Assembly: GCF_900111155.1 (NCBI RefSeq)
Contig: NZ_FOGG01000023.1
Location: 1 to 64,000 of the forward strand
DNA from: Pedobacter rhizosphaerae
GTDB lineage: Bacteria > Bacteroidota > Bacteroidia > Sphingobacteriales > Sphingobacteriaceae
Direction: 5' to 3'
DNA: 64,000 nt
This document shows, piece after piece, positions 18,649-28,158 of this stretch (within the stretch, counting starts at the first letter, position 1; each line of letters opens with the position of its first letter). Below the pieces are notes generated by a model. It was not told the DNA's origin. It did not search any database and saw only the letters and a list, made by a program, of their open reading frames with translations. A program made the translations under genes and the position numbers.

Positions 18649-19545
18649 ATGAGAAACGAAAAAAACACAGTGGGGAATCCTGCAGAAAAGTACCCAAAGC
18701 CACCTTTCCCCAAACAGAATCAGCAGCCACCCGGTACTGAAGGTGAACTGGTACCCAAAGCAGACCATGGCGAGAAATCCTACCAAGGAAGCGGTAAACT
18801 AACAGGCAAAAAAGCCATCATCACCGGGGGAGATTCGGGTATCGGCCGGGCAGTAGCCATTGCCTTCGCCAGGGAAGGAGCCGACGTAGTGATCAGCTAC
18901 CTTGATGATTCAGAAGACCAGGATGCAAAACTTACTGCTGGCTACGTAGAAGAGGCCGGAGTTAAAGCTATCCTGATTAAGGGCGATATCCGTCAAGAAG
19001 CCCACTGCCGCGAAATTATCGATACGGCCATCCGCGAATTGGGAGGTCTGGATATCCTGGTGAACAATGCAGCTTTTCAAATGGCGAGAAACAACATCCA
19101 GGAAATTTCTTCCGAGGAATGGGACCGTACCTTTCAGACCAATATCACTGCGATGTTTTACCTTTGTAAAGCAGCTGAACCGCATTTAAAACCGGGAAGC
19201 AGCATCATCAATACTACCTCGGTCAATGCCTATTCACCCAACGAACAGCTCCTGCCATACGCCGCAACGAAAGGTGCCATCCAAAATTTTTCTGCCAACC
19301 TAAGCCAAATTTTGCTGATGGATGGCAAGGGAATCAGGGTAAATGCGGTGGCACCAGGCCCGATCTGGACACCGCTCATCCCATCAACTATCCCCAAACA
19401 TGAGGAATTTGGAAAAGATACGCCAATGGGAAGGGCAGGGCAGCCCGCTGAGGTTGCCCCGGCTTACGTATTTCTGGCATCAGATCAGGCCAGCTACATC
19501 GCAGGGGCAACCATTCCGGTAACCGGCGGTCGCATCACCATTTAA
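18649..19545 (+). CDS. SDR-family oxidoreductase (glucose/general-stress dehydrogenase type)
   Basis: 298-aa classical short-chain dehydrogenase with the extended polar N-terminus (NPAEKYPKPPFPKQNQQPPG, residues about 10-50) typical of the YghA/general-stress group. Rossmann motif TGGDSGIGRAVA; NNAA motif; catalytic Ser in INTTSVNAY and Tyr/Lys in PYAATKGA. C-terminal end is VTGGRITI. It reduces or oxidises a sugar or carbonyl substrate with NAD(P)(H); the substrate is not known. Followed 20 bp later by the DUF6496 gene, so probably one transcript. Confidence 0.9.
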   Translation: MRNEKNTVGNPAEKYPKPPFPKQNQQPPGTEGELVPKADHGEKSYQGSGKLTGKKAIITGGDSGIGRAVAIAFAREGADVVISYLDDSEDQDAKLTAGYVEEAGVKAILIKGDIRQEAHCREIIDTAIRELGGLDILVNNAAFQMARNNIQEISSEEWDRTFQTNITAMFYLCKAAEPHLKPGSSIINTTSVNAYSPNEQLLPYAATKGAIQNFSANLSQILLMDGKGIRVNAVAPGPIWTPLIPSTIPKHEEFGKDTPMGRAGQPAEVAPAYVFLASDQASYIAGATIPVTGGRITI

Positions 19546-19565
19546 AATTTTAAAACAATAACATT

Positions 19566-19739
19566 ATGGCAAAGTATTCAGAAAAAGCTGGCGAAAAAGT
19601 CGAACAAGCCATGCATGAAAGAAAAGAAGGAACGCTGAAAACCGGAACAGGCAAAAAAGTAACTTCCAAAAAACAGGCAATCGCTATCGGACTTTCTGAA
19701 GCTAAAAAAGACGGAGCAAGGGTTCCCAAAAAACCGTAA
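19566..19739 (+). CDS. DUF6496-type small basic protein (57 aa)
   Basis: A short Lys-rich protein beginning MAKYSEKAGEKVEQAMHERK, with the characteristic EGTLKTGTGKKVTSKKQAIA and IGLSEAKKDG segments found in small stress-related proteins of this family. Function unknown; possibly nucleic-acid-associated because of its charge. It starts 20 bp after the SDR gene and ends 17 bp before a long hairpin terminator. Confidence 0.78.
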   Translation: MAKYSEKAGEKVEQAMHERKEGTLKTGTGKKVTSKKQAIAIGLSEAKKDGARVPKKP

Positions 19740-19756
19740 ACGCTCAGATACCCTAA

Positions 19757-19797
19757 AATTATAGCGGTAATTTTTAATCAAAATTACCGCTATAATT
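19757..19797. terminator. Long AT-rich hairpin, bidirectional terminator
   Basis: 18-bp perfect stem (19757-19774 with 19780-19797) around a 5-nt loop, with core TAGCGGTAA/TTACCGCTA flanked by A and T tracts. It stands between the + strand SDR/DUF6496 unit and the minus-strand tRNA genes, so it can end both transcripts. Confidence 0.9.
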
Positions 19798-19969
19798 AAA
19801 ATTACGGCTTAAATGTTTACTATTGCATTCGCTACTGATCTATTCCGAGGGGAATGTCGAACATCTTCAATAAATCCAGTTTTTGCGAATAACGTGTTTA
19901 AATTCAAAGAGAAAGGATTGCTCTTTTTGGAACAACCCTGTTCGGAAATGGGGGTAATTCCCATTCGTA

Positions 19970-20055
19970 CTATCGGGGTGGAAATCGAACCCGCACGACT
20001 TTTAGGGTCACAGTATTTTGAGTCCTGCGTGTCTACCAGTTCCACCACCCGAGCA
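19970..20055 (-). tRNA. tRNA-Leu (anticodon CAA), with broken stem pairs
   Basis: The minus strand begins GCTCGGGTGGTGGAACTGG and has a normal class II D-arm (GGTAGACACGC), anticodon loop CTCAAAA (CAA, Leu), a 3-bp variable arm and a TTCGATT T-loop; length 86 nt. Pairing defects by hand folding: acceptor pairs 1-72 and 2-71, T-stem 50-64, and anticodon-stem pair 30-40. CCA is not encoded. It may be a decaying or redundant gene, or still functional. Confidence 0.65.
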
Positions 20056-20104
20056 GTTGATTAACCTTTTAAATTTAAAAACCTCCGTTTAAGAATGCTT
20101 TTGT

Positions 20105-20177
<73 letters not shown>

Positions 20178-20845
20178 TTAACTAAAAACATATGCTATGT
20201 TTCCGTTGGGGGTTGCAGATATAGATATTTATAATTTAAATCAAAAAATAAATAAAAAAATTCTTGCCATTCTGTGCAGGATTTTGATTTGAATTATTGT
20301 ATTTAATTAGTTATAAGTATTTTAGTGAAGATCGTTTTTGCCAAAAGAAAGGCGAAATAAATGAAGGATGTTGTGGTTTATCTTCCAAACGGTGTTGAAA
20401 GCAGTTGAATTATAAATATTGATGTTGTTTTAATTACTTACAAATTGAATAAAGAAGCGAACATACAGCAATTATCTACGCAGACAAACCAGTATCCGGA
20501 CGTCATTACCTTATTTTAAACTGATTTTTTAGCTTTTGACAGGCGCTCTGACCTGGTTTGCAGGTCTGTTTTTCGAAACTGAAGGATGTCGATCACAGGA
20601 AGATATTCAATTTCTGATTTTTCTTTTTTATTGGCTAATTTATTGGTTTGGCCTTTTTGGAGAAGAACAAAGAGGATATTTTAGATCGCTATACAGACAA
20701 AGGTTTGCTGGAAGAGTTTTGATAAAATGGCTTTTCATAAATGAGATAGTTGTTTTTCATCTAGAGGCATTTATGCAACAAAAATCTTCTCTTGGCTGCT
20801 AATCTGCGATATCGGCTCTCAAAACTTCAAATAATTACTGATTTT
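20178..20845. other. Non-coding interval before the PUL
   Basis: About 670 bp, very AT-rich. A frame at about 20680-20725 reads KNKEDILDRYTDKGLLEEF then a stop, which looks protein-like and may be the tail of a decayed gene, but it has no start or extended frame. Nothing else is supported. Confidence 0.35.
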
Positions 20846-20910
20846 GTACAAAACTGAACCATTTCCGTACAAAACCGAACCCTTCCTGTAGGCACTTGTA
20901 GCTAGTTTTG
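20846..20910 (+). promoter_or_regulatory. PUL operator/promoter A (21-bp-spaced direct repeat plus -7 box)
   Basis: Half-sites GTACAAAACTGAACC (20846) and GTACAAAACCGAACC (20867) are in direct repeat 21 bp apart, two helical turns, with ATTTCC between. A Bacteroidota-type -7 element TAGTTTTG lies at 20903-20910, 36 bp after the second half-site start. Three more copies stand at 33967, 50543 and 62070. Predicted target of the AraC-type domain of the regulator at 42145, transcribing the GH36-like to GH3 genes. Confidence 0.85.
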
Positions 20911-21003
20911 GAATCACCAAATATGACAGCTACAAATTATTATGAGACGGATAGGCTGAGATTTCCACAAACTTTTGGAAATGCTCCAATAAAGCTTAGA
21001 TCA

Positions 21004-23100
21004 ATGCAAATCCATAAGAAGATTTACAAAGATTGGCCATTAACCATTCAACCTTTTTTACTGATTCTTACCTTTATTCTTATTAGTATGTCTTGCCTTG
21101 CGCAGGATGAATGTTACAGCCGTTTGGATAAAGATACCCTTACCATTGGCAATCAATATATAGAGCGTAAGTTTATTTGGAACAAGGGAAATATCATTAC
21201 CTACAGCCTCAGTGATAAAAAAGGAAAGAGGGTTTGGTTTAACCGGAACAAGAAACCCGATTTTTCTGTTCCGGCAGATGATGGAGCTCGAAATGCAAAC
21301 TATCTACTTTTTTCAAGGAAGGCTGATGCAGTTAAATTCGCTGCTCAGGAAACCATCGTTTCTTTTTCTATAGGTGGCCTTGATATAAAGCGAATCTATA
21401 GGCTTACCGCTCAAAGTCCCTCAATCGCTTGTGAAACCTATCTAAAAGGAAAGATGGATGGGGTAAGGGGAGCGCAATCGGCCAATGCTGCTGATCAAAA
21501 AAACATTGAATTTGTTGAGGACATGCTGATTAATGGTTCGGCCGCAGTTTTAGATCAAATAAAGCTGGATGGTTACCATTGGCAGGGCAAGGCCGTTGAA
21601 TTTTTTGATGTAACCGATTGGAACAATAATCTTGTGCAGGAGTATAAGTTTATTCCCTATCGAAAAAGAACGCACAGAGGCAACCTGCTTTTTGCACACA
21701 ATCAGGAAAAAGAGGCTGGCATTTTTTTCTTGAAGGAAGCGCCAAGTTCCAATGTGCAGCTCGCCTATGGCGGTGAGGACTTTACAACTGAATTTGGACA
21801 TTTTGCAGTAAATGGATTGGGGCTAAGTGCCAGGGATATCCGTACAGATGACTGGCGCAAAGCCTACACGGTTGTGTTGGGTGTTTATAGCGGACAGGAG
21901 CTAGAGCAGCTGCAAGCCTTACGCAGTTATCAGAAAACCATCCGTAAAAATGAGCCACAGCGAGACGAAATGGTAATGATGAATACCTGGGGCGATAGGA
22001 GCCAGGATGCTAAAGTTAATGAACGGTTTAGCCTTTTAGAATTGGAAGCTGCAGCAAAGCTGGGCATAACACATTTTCAAATCGATGATGGATGGCAGCA
22101 GGGAAAAAGTCCAAATTCTGCCTTAGCCAAAGGATCTTTTAAAAACATTTGGGACAATTCCAATTATTGGAAGCCTGATACTGCAAAATATCCCAATGGA
22201 CTCGATCCAATCGTAAAGAAGGGCAAAGCGCTGGGCATTGAAATTTGCTTATGGTTTAATCCCAGTATTCAGCAAGACTATGCAGACTGGGAGAAAGACG
22301 CTTCGGCAATGGTAAAACTTTACCAGATGTATGGAATCAGGACGTTTAAAATTGACGGGCTCTCCATTCCCAACAAGCAATCGGAAATTAATTTGGGCAA
22401 AATGTTTAATAAGGTGTTGAGCGAAACAGAAAACCAAGCCGTTTTCAATCTCGATGCCACTGCAGGGCGTAGGGGTGGGTACCATCTTTTTACTGAATAC
22501 GGCAACATTTTTCTTGAAAACCGTTACACCGACTGGCAAAACTATTATCCCTACTGGACACTCCGTAATTTATGGCAACTCTCTAAATATGTACCACCAG
22601 AGAAGTTGCAGATCGAATTTTTAAATAAATGGAGAAATGCCGACAAGTATGGTAATGATCCTTTCGCCCCTTCCAAATATGCTTTTGAGTATTTATTTGC
22701 CAGTACAATGGCTGCTCAGCCACTGGCTTGGTTTGAAGGAACAGGGCTACCTGAAGAAGCTCTTAAACTGGGAAGACTCGTTGCAAAATACAAAAAGGTT
22801 CAGCACGATTTCCATCAGGGAGTTATTTTACCAGTTGGTGAGGAGCCTTCGGGCAGATCCTGGACAGGATTTCAATCCCTTCAAAAAGATAGAGGTTACT
22901 TGATTGTTTTCAGGGAAAATACATCAGATGGTATAGGCACACTGGAAACCTGGTTTTCCGAAAATGTCAAAATACAATTAAATCCCCTGCTCGGTAAGGG
23001 AAAGTCGATGATCCAGACAACAGGACGTAAAGGCTCCATAAAGGTAGAATTACCTGCTAAAAATGATTTCGTGATGTACAGCTATACCATTTTAAGATAA
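21004..23100 (+). CDS. GH36-like (clan GH-D) exo-alpha-galactosidase-type glycoside hydrolase
   Basis: About 698 aa with a signal peptide (MQIHKKIYKDWPL then FLLILTFILISMSCLAQ), so periplasmic. An N-terminal beta-sandwich of about 300 residues precedes a melibiase-type barrel: FQIDDGWQQG, the nucleophile-type Asp in RTFKIDGL, and LENRYTDW near the acid position. Likely removes terminal alpha-galactose or a related sugar. The frame is open from 20908 (TTG) and an ATG exists at 20923, but 20908 is inside the -7 box; 21004 gives a clean signal peptide and is chosen. It is the first gene of the unit, with 4 bp to the GH97 gene. Confidence 0.75.
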   Translation: MQIHKKIYKDWPLTIQPFLLILTFILISMSCLAQDECYSRLDKDTLTIGNQYIERKFIWNKGNIITYSLSDKKGKRVWFNRNKKPDFSVPADDGARNANYLLFSRKADAVKFAAQETIVSFSIGGLDIKRIYRLTAQSPSIACETYLKGKMDGVRGAQSANAADQKNIEFVEDMLINGSAAVLDQIKLDGYHWQGKAVEFFDVTDWNNNLVQEYKFIPYRKRTHRGNLLFAHNQEKEAGIFFLKEAPSSNVQLAYGGEDFTTEFGHFAVNGLGLSARDIRTDDWRKAYTVVLGVYSGQELEQLQALRSYQKTIRKNEPQRDEMVMMNTWGDRSQDAKVNERFSLLELEAAAKLGITHFQIDDGWQQGKSPNSALAKGSFKNIWDNSNYWKPDTAKYPNGLDPIVKKGKALGIEICLWFNPSIQQDYADWEKDASAMVKLYQMYGIRTFKIDGLSIPNKQSEINLGKMFNKVLSETENQAVFNLDATAGRRGGYHLFTEYGNIFLENRYTDWQNYYPYWTLRNLWQLSKYVPPEKLQIEFLNKWRNADKYGNDPFAPSKYAFEYLFASTMAAQPLAWFEGTGLPEEALKLGRLVAKYKKVQHDFHQGVILPVGEEPSGRSWTGFQSLQKDRGYLIVFRENTSDGIGTLETWFSENVKIQLNPLLGKGKSMIQTTGRKGSIKVELPAKNDFVMYSYTILR

Positions 23101-23104
23101 ACCA

Positions 23105-25099
23105 ATGAAACAAAAAATATTACGCTTATTCCTTTTAACGTTCCTAAGCATTCCCGCAACCGCCCAAAAGAGGGTTAGCGTTAATTCTCCCGACAGGAGG
23201 TTGCAGGTGGATGTGATTATCGCCGATAGTATTCGTTTTCAGCTAGCGCACGATAGTGAAAGGATCCTGAGTTCTGGCGCGATAGCCATGAAACTAGGCA
23301 ACGGGAAAACCTTCGGTATCAAATCTCAATTCAAACAAGCCAAAACCATTACGGTTAAACAAGATATTCCCGCTCATTTTTACAAAAGAAACAGCATAAG
23401 TGATGACTATTCAGAATTGACACTGGAATTCAAGGAAGATTTTAAACTGATTTTCCGACTTTACAATGAAGGAATGGCTTACCGTTTTGTATCCACGGGT
23501 GAAAAGGATTTTATCGTCAATGAAGAACTGGCCGCTTTCGGTTTCCCAAAAGATTACAAAGCCTACATCCCTTATGTGAAGACGAAGGAAACAACATTGG
23601 AAGGACAGTATTTCAATTCATTTGAAAATACCTATGCCTATAGCCATTTGAGTAAGATGAACAGCGGCAAACTTGCATTTTCACCGCTGGTAGTAGAATT
23701 GGAAAGTGGAAAGAAAGTATGTTTAGCAGAAGCTGATTTGCAAAGCTATCCAGGCATGTATCTTTTTAATCCTACTGGAGGTACTATCCTGGAGGCCAAC
23801 TTTGCCACTTATCCAAAATCTACAACGCAAGGTGGACATAACCAGCTGCAACATATAGTAACCTCGCGCCAGCCTTACCTCGCTAAAAGCAAGGCTGGAA
23901 CCAAATTTCCCTGGCGTATTGCCATCGTAACTACTAGCGATAAAGCCCTGGCTGATAATGATATGGTTTACAAGTTAGCCGAGTCCAGCCGGTTAAAGGA
24001 TGTTTCCTGGATAAAACCTGGGAAAGTTGCCTGGGAATGGTGGAATAACTGGGGGCTGAGTAAGGTAGACTTTGTTTCGGGTGTTAATACTGAAACCTAT
24101 AAGGCTTATATAGACTTTGCGGCCAAAAATAGAATTGAATACGTTATTCTGGATGAGGGTTGGGCGGTAAACCTCAAGGCGAGCTTATTTGAGGTTGTAC
24201 CAGAGATTAACCTGAAAGAACTTATTGCTTATGGGAAGACCAAAAATGTAGATATTATTCTCTGGGCTGGATACTATGCCTTTGAACGCGATTTAGAGAA
24301 GGTTTGCAAGCATTATTCCCAGCTTGGGATTAAAGGTTTTAAGATCGATTTCATGGATCGCGATGATCAGGATATGGTTGATTTTCACTACCGGGCGGCA
24401 GAAAAGGCTGCTAAATATAAGCTGCTGGTCGATTTTCATGGTACTTATAAACCCACTGGGCTAAACCGAACTTTTCCTAATGTAATTAACTATGAGGCGG
24501 TAAATGGTCTTGAGCAGATGAAATGGACCGGGTCTGAAATGGATATGGTTACCTACGATGTTACCATGCCATTTATCAGGATGATAGCTGGTCCTGTTGA
24601 TTATACCCAGGGAGCCATGCGTAATGCCACTAAGCGCAGCCATCGGGGAATAAATGATGAACCCATGAGTCAGGGAACGCGCTGCAGGCAGCTGGCAGAA
24701 TATGTAGTTTTTGAATCGCCCTTAAACATGCTCTGTGATAGCCCTGATAATTATGCGAAGGAGCAGGAATGTACCGATTTTATCAGCGCTATACCTACAG
24801 TTTGGGATAACACAATCGTGCTTAATGGTGAGATTGGACAGTATATCACTACTGTCCGCAAAAAGGGCAGCACCTGGTATTTGGGCGCTTTAACCAATTG
24901 GGAAGCGCGTAAACTTGATCTCGACCTCAGCTTTCTGGGCAGCGGAGATTATGTTGCAGAAATTTTTCAGGATGGTATTAATGCCAATAGAATCGCTACC
25001 GACTACAAAAAGGAACGAGTTGCTATTCCTGCCGATCGAAAATTATCCATTAACATGGCGCAAGGCGGTGGTTTCGCTATGAAAATCTTTAAAAAGTAA
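23105..25099 (+). CDS. GH97 glycoside hydrolase (retaining, alpha-galactosidase type)
   Basis: 664 aa, full length for GH97. A signal peptide (LRLFLLTFLSIPATAQ) is followed by the N-terminal super-sandwich (VNSPDRRLQVDV), the barrel (AWEWWNNWG, YVILDEGW) and a C-terminal beta domain. The barrel shows GFKIDFMDRDDQ with Asp415. In GH97 an Asp at this point acts as nucleophile of the retaining members (alpha-galactosidases such as BtGH97b), while inverting SusB-type enzymes lack it. Retaining alpha-galactosidase is therefore the better guess than alpha-glucosidase. Periplasmic, four bases after the GH36-like gene, so two alpha-glycosidases open the operon. Confidence 0.9.
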   Translation: MKQKILRLFLLTFLSIPATAQKRVSVNSPDRRLQVDVIIADSIRFQLAHDSERILSSGAIAMKLGNGKTFGIKSQFKQAKTITVKQDIPAHFYKRNSISDDYSELTLEFKEDFKLIFRLYNEGMAYRFVSTGEKDFIVNEELAAFGFPKDYKAYIPYVKTKETTLEGQYFNSFENTYAYSHLSKMNSGKLAFSPLVVELESGKKVCLAEADLQSYPGMYLFNPTGGTILEANFATYPKSTTQGGHNQLQHIVTSRQPYLAKSKAGTKFPWRIAIVTTSDKALADNDMVYKLAESSRLKDVSWIKPGKVAWEWWNNWGLSKVDFVSGVNTETYKAYIDFAAKNRIEYVILDEGWAVNLKASLFEVVPEINLKELIAYGKTKNVDIILWAGYYAFERDLEKVCKHYSQLGIKGFKIDFMDRDDQDMVDFHYRAAEKAAKYKLLVDFHGTYKPTGLNRTFPNVINYEAVNGLEQMKWTGSEMDMVTYDVTMPFIRMIAGPVDYTQGAMRNATKRSHRGINDEPMSQGTRCRQLAEYVVFESPLNMLCDSPDNYAKEQECTDFISAIPTVWDNTIVLNGEIGQYITTVRKKGSTWYLGALTNWEARKLDLDLSFLGSGDYVAEIFQDGINANRIATDYKKERVAIPADRKLSINMAQGGGFAMKIFKK

Positions 25100-25112
25100 A
25101 CACAATAATTTT

Positions 25113-26903
25113 ATGAAACTAACCAAAGCCATTTTTAATTTGCTACTACTGATGTGCTGTTTACTGTCTAATCTTTGGGCACAGGAAGTTTTAGTAAATG
25201 TATACGGTAGAAAAACACAATCCCTCAACGGGAAATGGGAAGCCATTATAGACCAGTATGATCAGGGTAGGAAAAATAAAATCTATCTCAATAAAAAACC
25301 TGCGGGAAAGACAGATTTTTATGAATATGCTTTTGATGGTGGCTTAAAACTGAATGTGCCTTCAGACTGGAACAGCCAACTGCCCGAACTGAAATATTAT
25401 GAAGGGACTGTTTGGTATGCCAAGCATTTTGATGCCCCGAAACAACATAATGGGCGTTTGTTTATTTACTTCGCTGCGGTAAGTTATCGTTGCAAGGTTT
25501 ATCTTAATGGAAAGGAAATTGCCGGGCATGAAGGTGGTTTTACCCCCTTTCAGGTTGAAGTAACAGATCTGGTTAAGCAATCAGACAATTTTTTAACCCT
25601 GGAGGTAAACAATACCCGATCTGTGGACGCCATTCCGGCGAAATCTTTCGATTGGTGGAATTATGGAGGCATTACCCGTGATGTGATGCTGGTATCAACC
25701 CCCAAAATATTCATTCAGGATTACTTTATTCAGCTGGATAAACAGCGCAGTGATCAAATTAATGCGCAAGTTAAACTCGTTGATAACCAGAATAACATAC
25801 CGGTAACCCTTGAAATCCCAGAATTGAATATCAAACAAGAACTGGTTACCGATCAACAGGGGGTTGCGAAGCTGTCAATCACCAATGTAAAAAAAATACA
25901 GCGCTGGTCACCGGCATCTCCGAAACTTTATCAGGTGTTTATATCTACCGCGAATGATAGGGTAGAAGAAAGGATTGGCTTTAGAAACCTGGCTGTAAAA
26001 GGAACGCAGATCTACCTCAATGACAAGCCTATCTTTCTAAAATCCATTAGTTTTCATGAGGAGATTCCACAGCGTAAAGGACGAGCCTTCTCTGAGGCAG
26101 ATGCCATGATGCTTTTATCAGAAGCGAAGGCGTTGGGATGCAATATGATTCGTTTGGCGCACTACCCACAAAATGAATATACGGTACGTGCAGCCGAAAG
26201 AATGGGTTTTCTGTTGTGGGAGGAGACTCCAATATGGCAAGGAATTGATTTTGAAAATCCGGAAACCAAAAAGAAAGCCGGAAATATGATCAGGGAGATG
26301 GTTATGCGTGATAAAAACCGCTGCGCCCTCTCTTTTTGGGGTATGGCCAATGAAACTCAACCTTCTGCCGCCAGGAATGAATTCCTGAAATACCTGATCA
26401 AATGCACAAAGGATATCGATAGCACCCGTTTAATTACTGCTGCATTCGATCTGGTTCGGTTTGATCGGAACAAACAACGCTTTGTTATGGACGATCCTTT
26501 TATTAATGAAATAGATGTGGTAGCCATAAATAAATATATGGGTTGGTACCATCCCTGGCCGGTTACTCCAAATAAGGCCATTTGGGAGGTTGCCAGCGAT
26601 AAGCCTTTAATTATTTCAGAATTTGGTGCAGAGGCATTGCATGGTAAATCCGGAGATGCTGACCTGGCGAGTTCATGGAGCGAAGATTATCAGGCCCAGC
26701 TTTATAAAGACAACCTGGAAATGTTTAAAAATATTCCAAATCTCAATGGAATTTCGCCCTGGGTATTGTTCGATTTTCGATCCCCGTTCCGCTTTCACCC
26801 CACTTATCAGGAAGGCTGGAACAGAAAAGGACTGGTTTCTGATCAGGGATTTCGCAAAAAAGCCTGGTATATCATAGCAGACTATTACAAAAACATCAAA
26901 TAA
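25113..26903 (+). CDS. GH2 glycoside hydrolase, beta-glucuronidase/galactosidase type
   Basis: 596 aa with a signal peptide (LLLLMCCLLSNLWAQ). The order is sugar-binding jelly roll (about 30-185), immunoglobulin-like domain (about 190-290) and TIM barrel. The acid/base Glu414 is in WGMANET, the nucleophile Glu503 in ISEFGAEA. Conserved IRLAHYPQNE and INKYMGWY motifs are nearer to beta-glucuronidases than to LacZ-type enzymes. Short, without the extra C-terminal domains of many PUL GH2 enzymes. It would release beta-linked glucuronic acid or galactose in the periplasm; the adjacent GH88 gene supports a uronic acid role. Confidence 0.85.
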   Translation: MKLTKAIFNLLLLMCCLLSNLWAQEVLVNVYGRKTQSLNGKWEAIIDQYDQGRKNKIYLNKKPAGKTDFYEYAFDGGLKLNVPSDWNSQLPELKYYEGTVWYAKHFDAPKQHNGRLFIYFAAVSYRCKVYLNGKEIAGHEGGFTPFQVEVTDLVKQSDNFLTLEVNNTRSVDAIPAKSFDWWNYGGITRDVMLVSTPKIFIQDYFIQLDKQRSDQINAQVKLVDNQNNIPVTLEIPELNIKQELVTDQQGVAKLSITNVKKIQRWSPASPKLYQVFISTANDRVEERIGFRNLAVKGTQIYLNDKPIFLKSISFHEEIPQRKGRAFSEADAMMLLSEAKALGCNMIRLAHYPQNEYTVRAAERMGFLLWEETPIWQGIDFENPETKKKAGNMIREMVMRDKNRCALSFWGMANETQPSAARNEFLKYLIKCTKDIDSTRLITAAFDLVRFDRNKQRFVMDDPFINEIDVVAINKYMGWYHPWPVTPNKAIWEVASDKPLIISEFGAEALHGKSGDADLASSWSEDYQAQLYKDNLEMFKNIPNLNGISPWVLFDFRSPFRFHPTYQEGWNRKGLVSDQGFRKKAWYIIADYYKNIK

Positions 26904-26907
26904 AATT

Positions 26908-28089
26908 ATGAGAAGATATTTTTTAGCCCTGTTGCTAACGGGGTTATTATGGTGCAACCTCGCAACTGCGCAACCATTGAAAACAGTAGTTGAAAAGGCC
27001 CTGGCTTTTTCTGAACAGCAAAGTCTATTAATGGCCAGGAAATATGAACACGAAGCAGGTGTATTGCCCCGGTCATTCGAAGGGGGAAAAAACACGGTAT
27101 CTGATTCACGGTGGTGGTGTAGCGGATTTTTTCCTGGCTCCCTCTGGTATCTTTATGAAAATAGCAAAAACCCAGAGCTGTTAACCTTCGCCAAACAGTA
27201 TACCGATAGGGTAGAGCGGGAAAAATACACTACCGATAATCACGATGTAGGCTTTATGTTGTATTGCAGTTTTGGCAATGGTTTGCGTTTAACCAAAGAA
27301 GCATCTTACCAGAAGGTTTTACTCACCGGAGCACAATCGCTGGCTACCCGCTATGACCCTAAGGTGGGCCTCATCAGGTCATGGGATCATAATAAAACGA
27401 TTTGGCAATATCCGGTCATTATCGATAATATTATGAATCTGGAGTTGCTGTTGTGGGCCAGTAAGCAATCAGGGAGCGAGCAGCTGAAAAAAACAGCACT
27501 TTCGCACGCCGATAAAACCATGAAGCATCATTTTAGGCCTGATTTCAGTTCCTACCATGTGGTTTCTTATGATCGCCAAACTGGTCTTCCGCATAAAAAA
27601 CAAACCCATCAGGGCTATGCTGATGATTCTGCATGGAGCCGGGGGCAGGCCTGGGGCCTGTATGGTTACACTTATCTGTATCGGGAAACCAGGGAAAAAC
27701 GCTATTTGGAGCAGGCCAAGCACATTGCCAGCTTTCTAATCCATCATCCCCAAATGCCTGAGAATTTTATTCCTTATTGGGATTATAATGCTCCACAGAA
27801 AGCTGGTACGCCTAGAGATGCTTCAGCTGCCTGCATTATGGCCTCAGCACTAATCGAACTGGGTGATTTTGTAAATGCCAACACCAAAAAGAAATACATG
27901 GAGGTAGTAGAAAAGCAAATCCGGACACTCGCTTCTGATGAATACACGGCAAAGCTGGGCGAAAACGGAAATTTTATCCTGATGCACAGCACAGGAGCAT
28001 TTCCATTTAAATCGGAAATAGATGCACCGTTAACCTATGCCGACTATTATTATCTGGAAGCACTCAGCCGCTTGAAGAAAAGATTGTAA
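26908..28089 (+). CDS. GH88 unsaturated beta-glucuronyl hydrolase
   Basis: 393 aa, signal peptide to about residue 22 (LLWCNLATAQ), (alpha/alpha)6 barrel. Hydrolyses the 4,5-unsaturated uronic acid left at the non-reducing end by polysaccharide lyases. Catalytic-type Asp residues: DNHDVGFML and YPVIIDNIMNLELLLW, matching the two active-site Asp of the family; GYADDSAWSRGQAWGLYG and TPRDASAA are family motifs. Periplasmic. Its presence means the pathway includes a lyase step; the lyase is probably at 46351. Four bases separate it from the GH2 gene. Confidence 0.92.
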   Translation: MRRYFLALLLTGLLWCNLATAQPLKTVVEKALAFSEQQSLLMARKYEHEAGVLPRSFEGGKNTVSDSRWWCSGFFPGSLWYLYENSKNPELLTFAKQYTDRVEREKYTTDNHDVGFMLYCSFGNGLRLTKEASYQKVLLTGAQSLATRYDPKVGLIRSWDHNKTIWQYPVIIDNIMNLELLLWASKQSGSEQLKKTALSHADKTMKHHFRPDFSSYHVVSYDRQTGLPHKKQTHQGYADDSAWSRGQAWGLYGYTYLYRETREKRYLEQAKHIASFLIHHPQMPENFIPYWDYNAPQKAGTPRDASAACIMASALIELGDFVNANTKKKYMEVVEKQIRTLASDEYTAKLGENGNFILMHSTGAFPFKSEIDAPLTYADYYYLEALSRLKKRL

Positions 28090-28158
28090 CCCCAAATCAG
28101 CAAAATGATGTTGGATAGATTCCAAGTCAAATTCCATTGAAATACCCTATATCTTTCT

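Noticed and set aside
19809..20048. Open frames on both strands over the tRNA-Leu region
   Set aside because: They are translations of the tRNA gene and its flank; frames of this kind over tRNA-Leu are a common artefact.
20536..20802. 88-codon open frame upstream of the PUL
   Set aside because: Aromatic-rich translation without domain pattern in a very AT-rich gap; a different frame of the same DNA looks more protein-like but is broken by stops.
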